A DNA stretch of 27,194 nucleotides from Pseudomonadota bacterium (GTDB lineage Bacteria > Pseudomonadota > Alphaproteobacteria > Rhizobiales > Hyphomicrobiaceae). Location of the stretch: positions 1 through 27,194 of the forward strand of contig JAEXXM010000005.1 of NCBI GenBank assembly GCA_023405815.1, given 5' to 3'. A program made the position numbers and the translations under genes. Under the pieces are notes generated by a model, which had not been told where the DNA came from, searched no databases, and was given only the letters and a program-made list of their open reading frames with translations. The stretch's first letter is position 1; every line of letters begins with the position of its first letter. Positions 25,557 to 27,194 of the stretch are shown piece after piece.

Positions 25557-26417
25557 ATGGCAAACCGCACGCTCACCGTCGCCGGCATACAGACCTGGTA
25601 CGGCCACGATACGCGCGACAACATCGCGCGCACGGAAGCCTTCGTGCGCGAGGCGGCAAAGCAGGGCGCGCAGGTGGTGCTTCCCTCGGAGCTGTTCCAG
25701 GGCATCTACTTCTGCACCCGCCAGGATCCCAAGTGGTTCACCACGGCCCATCCGGTTGACGAGCATCCGTGCGTGCTGGCGCTGAGGAAGCTCGCCGCCG
25801 AGCTGAAGATCGTCATCCCCATCTCCTTCTTCGAGAAGGATGGCCCGCGCCACTACAACTCCATCGCTATTGCCGATGCCGACGGGGAGATTCTCGGCGT
25901 CTACCGCAAGAGCCACATCCCCGACGGTCCCGGTTATCAGGAGAAGTACTACTTCCGCCCCGGCGACACCGGCTTCAAGACCTGGAAGACCAAAGCCGGG
26001 CATATCGGCGTCGGCATCTGCTGGGACCAGTGGTTCCCCGAGTGCGCGCGCGCCATGGCGCTCGCTGGCGCCGAGATACTGTTCTATCCGACCGCCATCG
26101 GCTCGGAACCCTACGACAAGTCGCTCGACACGCACCTGCAGTGGCAGCGGGCAATGCAGGGTCACGCCGTCTCCAACGCCGTCCCCATCGTCGCCGCCAA
26201 CCGCATCGGCCTGGAGGACAACGACGGCGCGCAGCAGAGGTTCTACGGCCACTCGTTCATATCGGACCACCGCGGCGAGCTCGTCGAGGCGTTCGGCGCG
26301 CACGAGGAAGGCGTGCTCGTCCACACGTTCGATCTGGGTGAGATCGAGAGCTACCGCGCCGACTGGGGATTCTTCCGCGACCGCCGCACCGATCTCTACG
26401 CCAAGAGCATCGTCTGA
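25557..26417 (+). CDS. aguB: N-carbamoylputrescine amidase
   Basis: 286 residues. It hydrolyses N-carbamoylputrescine to putrescine, CO2 and ammonia, completing the pathway started by AguA. The nitrilase-superfamily triad is visible: Glu45 in PSELFQG, Lys118 in YRKSHIPDG, Cys155 in GVGICWDQWFPE. The start is five bases after the aguA stop with no clear Shine-Dalgarno, so coupled translation is likely. The last 22 bases overlap the end of the convergent FAD-oxidase gene. Confidence 0.95.
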   Translation: MANRTLTVAGIQTWYGHDTRDNIARTEAFVREAAKQGAQVVLPSELFQGIYFCTRQDPKWFTTAHPVDEHPCVLALRKLAAELKIVIPISFFEKDGPRHYNSIAIADADGEILGVYRKSHIPDGPGYQEKYYFRPGDTGFKTWKTKAGHIGVGICWDQWFPECARAMALAGAEILFYPTAIGSEPYDKSLDTHLQWQRAMQGHAVSNAVPIVAANRIGLEDNDGAQQRFYGHSFISDHRGELVEAFGAHEEGVLVHTFDLGEIESYRADWGFFRDRRTDLYAKSIV

Positions 26418-27194
26418 TCGATGTCCCCGCTCTTCAGGAGCGTGGCAAAGTAGCTCGACAAGAGACGGTCGCCGGGATCGCGCTCGCGCCGTGCCTGCGC
26501 GAACTCCGCCCAGCGCGGCCCGAACGCCTTCGCCACCTGCTCGCTCGTCAGGTGTTTCGTCTGGTTCAGTAGCGGATGACCGCCCCGCGCACTGGAGAAT
26601 TCATTGAACGCTTTGAGGAACTCATCCCAGCCCGGACCGCCGGTCGATACGGGATCGATACTGATTGCTGGCGCATCGTGCGTGAACGACAGAATCGCGT
26701 TCTTGTCTGCGACCATGCGATAGCCGACCGCCGGCAGATCGCAACGAAACCCGGTCCGCGTCTCGTGCTCGTGGCAGAAGCGCACGTAGTCCTCCAGCAC
26801 GTCGAAGAATCTCGCCTCGTCGAACGACCACATCGAGAAGACGAACTTGTATGGCCCCGGCTTGTCGACGTGGCGGATGATCTGCAGCTGTGGCTTCGTC
26901 GCCCGCCCGCCGACGATAAAGCTCGTCCAGCGGCAGATGAGGAAATCGTAGATGGCGCGCACGCGGTGCTCTACGGCGCGGTTCGGAGAAGCCCGCGCAA
27001 TCATGATTGTGAACATCGGGCCGAGCTTGCGCCAGAACGCGTTGCGCAGCCACCAGCGCCCCGAGGACCGCGGCACCACGTCGGCAACCTCGCGCCGCTC
27101 TTCCAGCAGCACCCGGCGCGAGAACGGATAGAAATACATCATCAGCGCATTGCCCTCCGCGACGAGCCGCGGCACCGCCGCGCGAAACTCGTCG
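26396..27194 (-). CDS. FAD-linked oxidase, C-terminal part (D-arabinono-lactone oxidase-like; 5' end outside window)
   Basis: The coding frame is open to the right edge, so the start and the FAD-binding N-terminal domain lie outside; about 266 residues remain. The fragment resembles the C-terminal cap of VAO/ALO-type sugar-lactone oxidases: a substrate-domain core, then at the end GGHPLLNQTKHLTSE and FAQARRERDPGDRLLSSYFATLL, the place where relatives carry HPHWGK-type and DPxxxF-type motifs. Substrate not readable. Convergent with aguB, the ends overlapping by 22 bases. Confidence 0.7.
   Translation of the reverse strand, partial: DEFRAAVPRLVAEGNALMMYFYPFSRRVLLEERREVADVVPRSSGRWWLRNAFWRKLGPMFTIMIARASPNRAVEHRVRAIYDFLICRWTSFIVGGRATKPQLQIIRHVDKPGPYKFVFSMWSFDEARFFDVLEDYVRFCHEHETRTGFRCDLPAVGYRMVADKNAILSFTHDAPAISIDPVSTGGPGWDEFLKAFNEFSSARGGHPLLNQTKHLTSEQVAKAFGPRWAEFAQARRERDPGDRLLSSYFATLLKSGDIDQTMLLA

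Overview
This 27.2 kb window is GC-rich chromosomal DNA that reads as an alphaproteobacterium, most likely order Hyphomicrobiales (Rhizobiales). The best taxonomic marker is the block irr (divergent) / fabA-fabB-fabI, an arrangement known from that order. Genes are densely packed on both strands. I see no phage, transposon, CRISPR, tRNA or rRNA gene, so most of it looks like ordinary core genome with a few accessory genes.

Layout. 1-631 (-): 5' part of a succinylglutamate desuccinylase/aspartoacylase-family zinc hydrolase, cut by the window edge. 1036-2877 (+): AsmA-like protein. 2884-6547 (-): apparent operon of a small DUF4212 subunit, a VC_2705-type sodium:solute symporter and glycerol-3-phosphate dehydrogenase. 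6889-7530 (-): exported TPR protein. 7691-9555 (+): coaBC overlapping dut. 9646-10647 (+): cysK with a strong terminator. 10793-12151 (+): MoeB/ThiF-like adenylyltransferase and an exported DUF4189 protein. 12152-12472: palindromic repeats. 12473-13471 (-): 2-hydroxyacid dehydrogenase. 13662-14237 (+): exported double-SH3 protein. 14266-14712 (-): irr. 14974-17810 (+): fabA, fabB, fabI (unsaturated fatty acid synthesis plus enoyl reduction). 17906-18757 (+): murI. 18900-19175 (-) and 19237-21606 (+): divergent csoR and copA sharing one palindromic operator. 21702-22700 (+): membrane-anchored ClpP-like protein. 22738-24195 (-): exported Spy/LTXXQ-type protein. 24529-26417 (+): aguA-aguB, converting agmatine to putrescine. 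26396-27194 (-): C-terminal part of an FAD-linked oxidase, cut by the edge.

Themes: fatty acid, CoA, nucleotide and cysteine metabolism; copper detoxification; polyamine synthesis; and several exported proteins of unknown role (AsmA-like, TPR, DUF4189, SH3, Spy-like, ClpP-like). I found no complete undescribed multi-gene system. The best leads are the compact csoR/copA control region, an exactly periodic duplication in the Spy-like protein, a membrane-tethered ClpP-like protein, a conserved 55-bp intergenic repeat just past two minus-strand stop codons, a dyad in front of cysK, and enzymes with altered family residues (CoaBC, the MoeB-like protein) or an unusual basic tail (dUTPase). All functions are inferred by reading motifs; no database search was possible.
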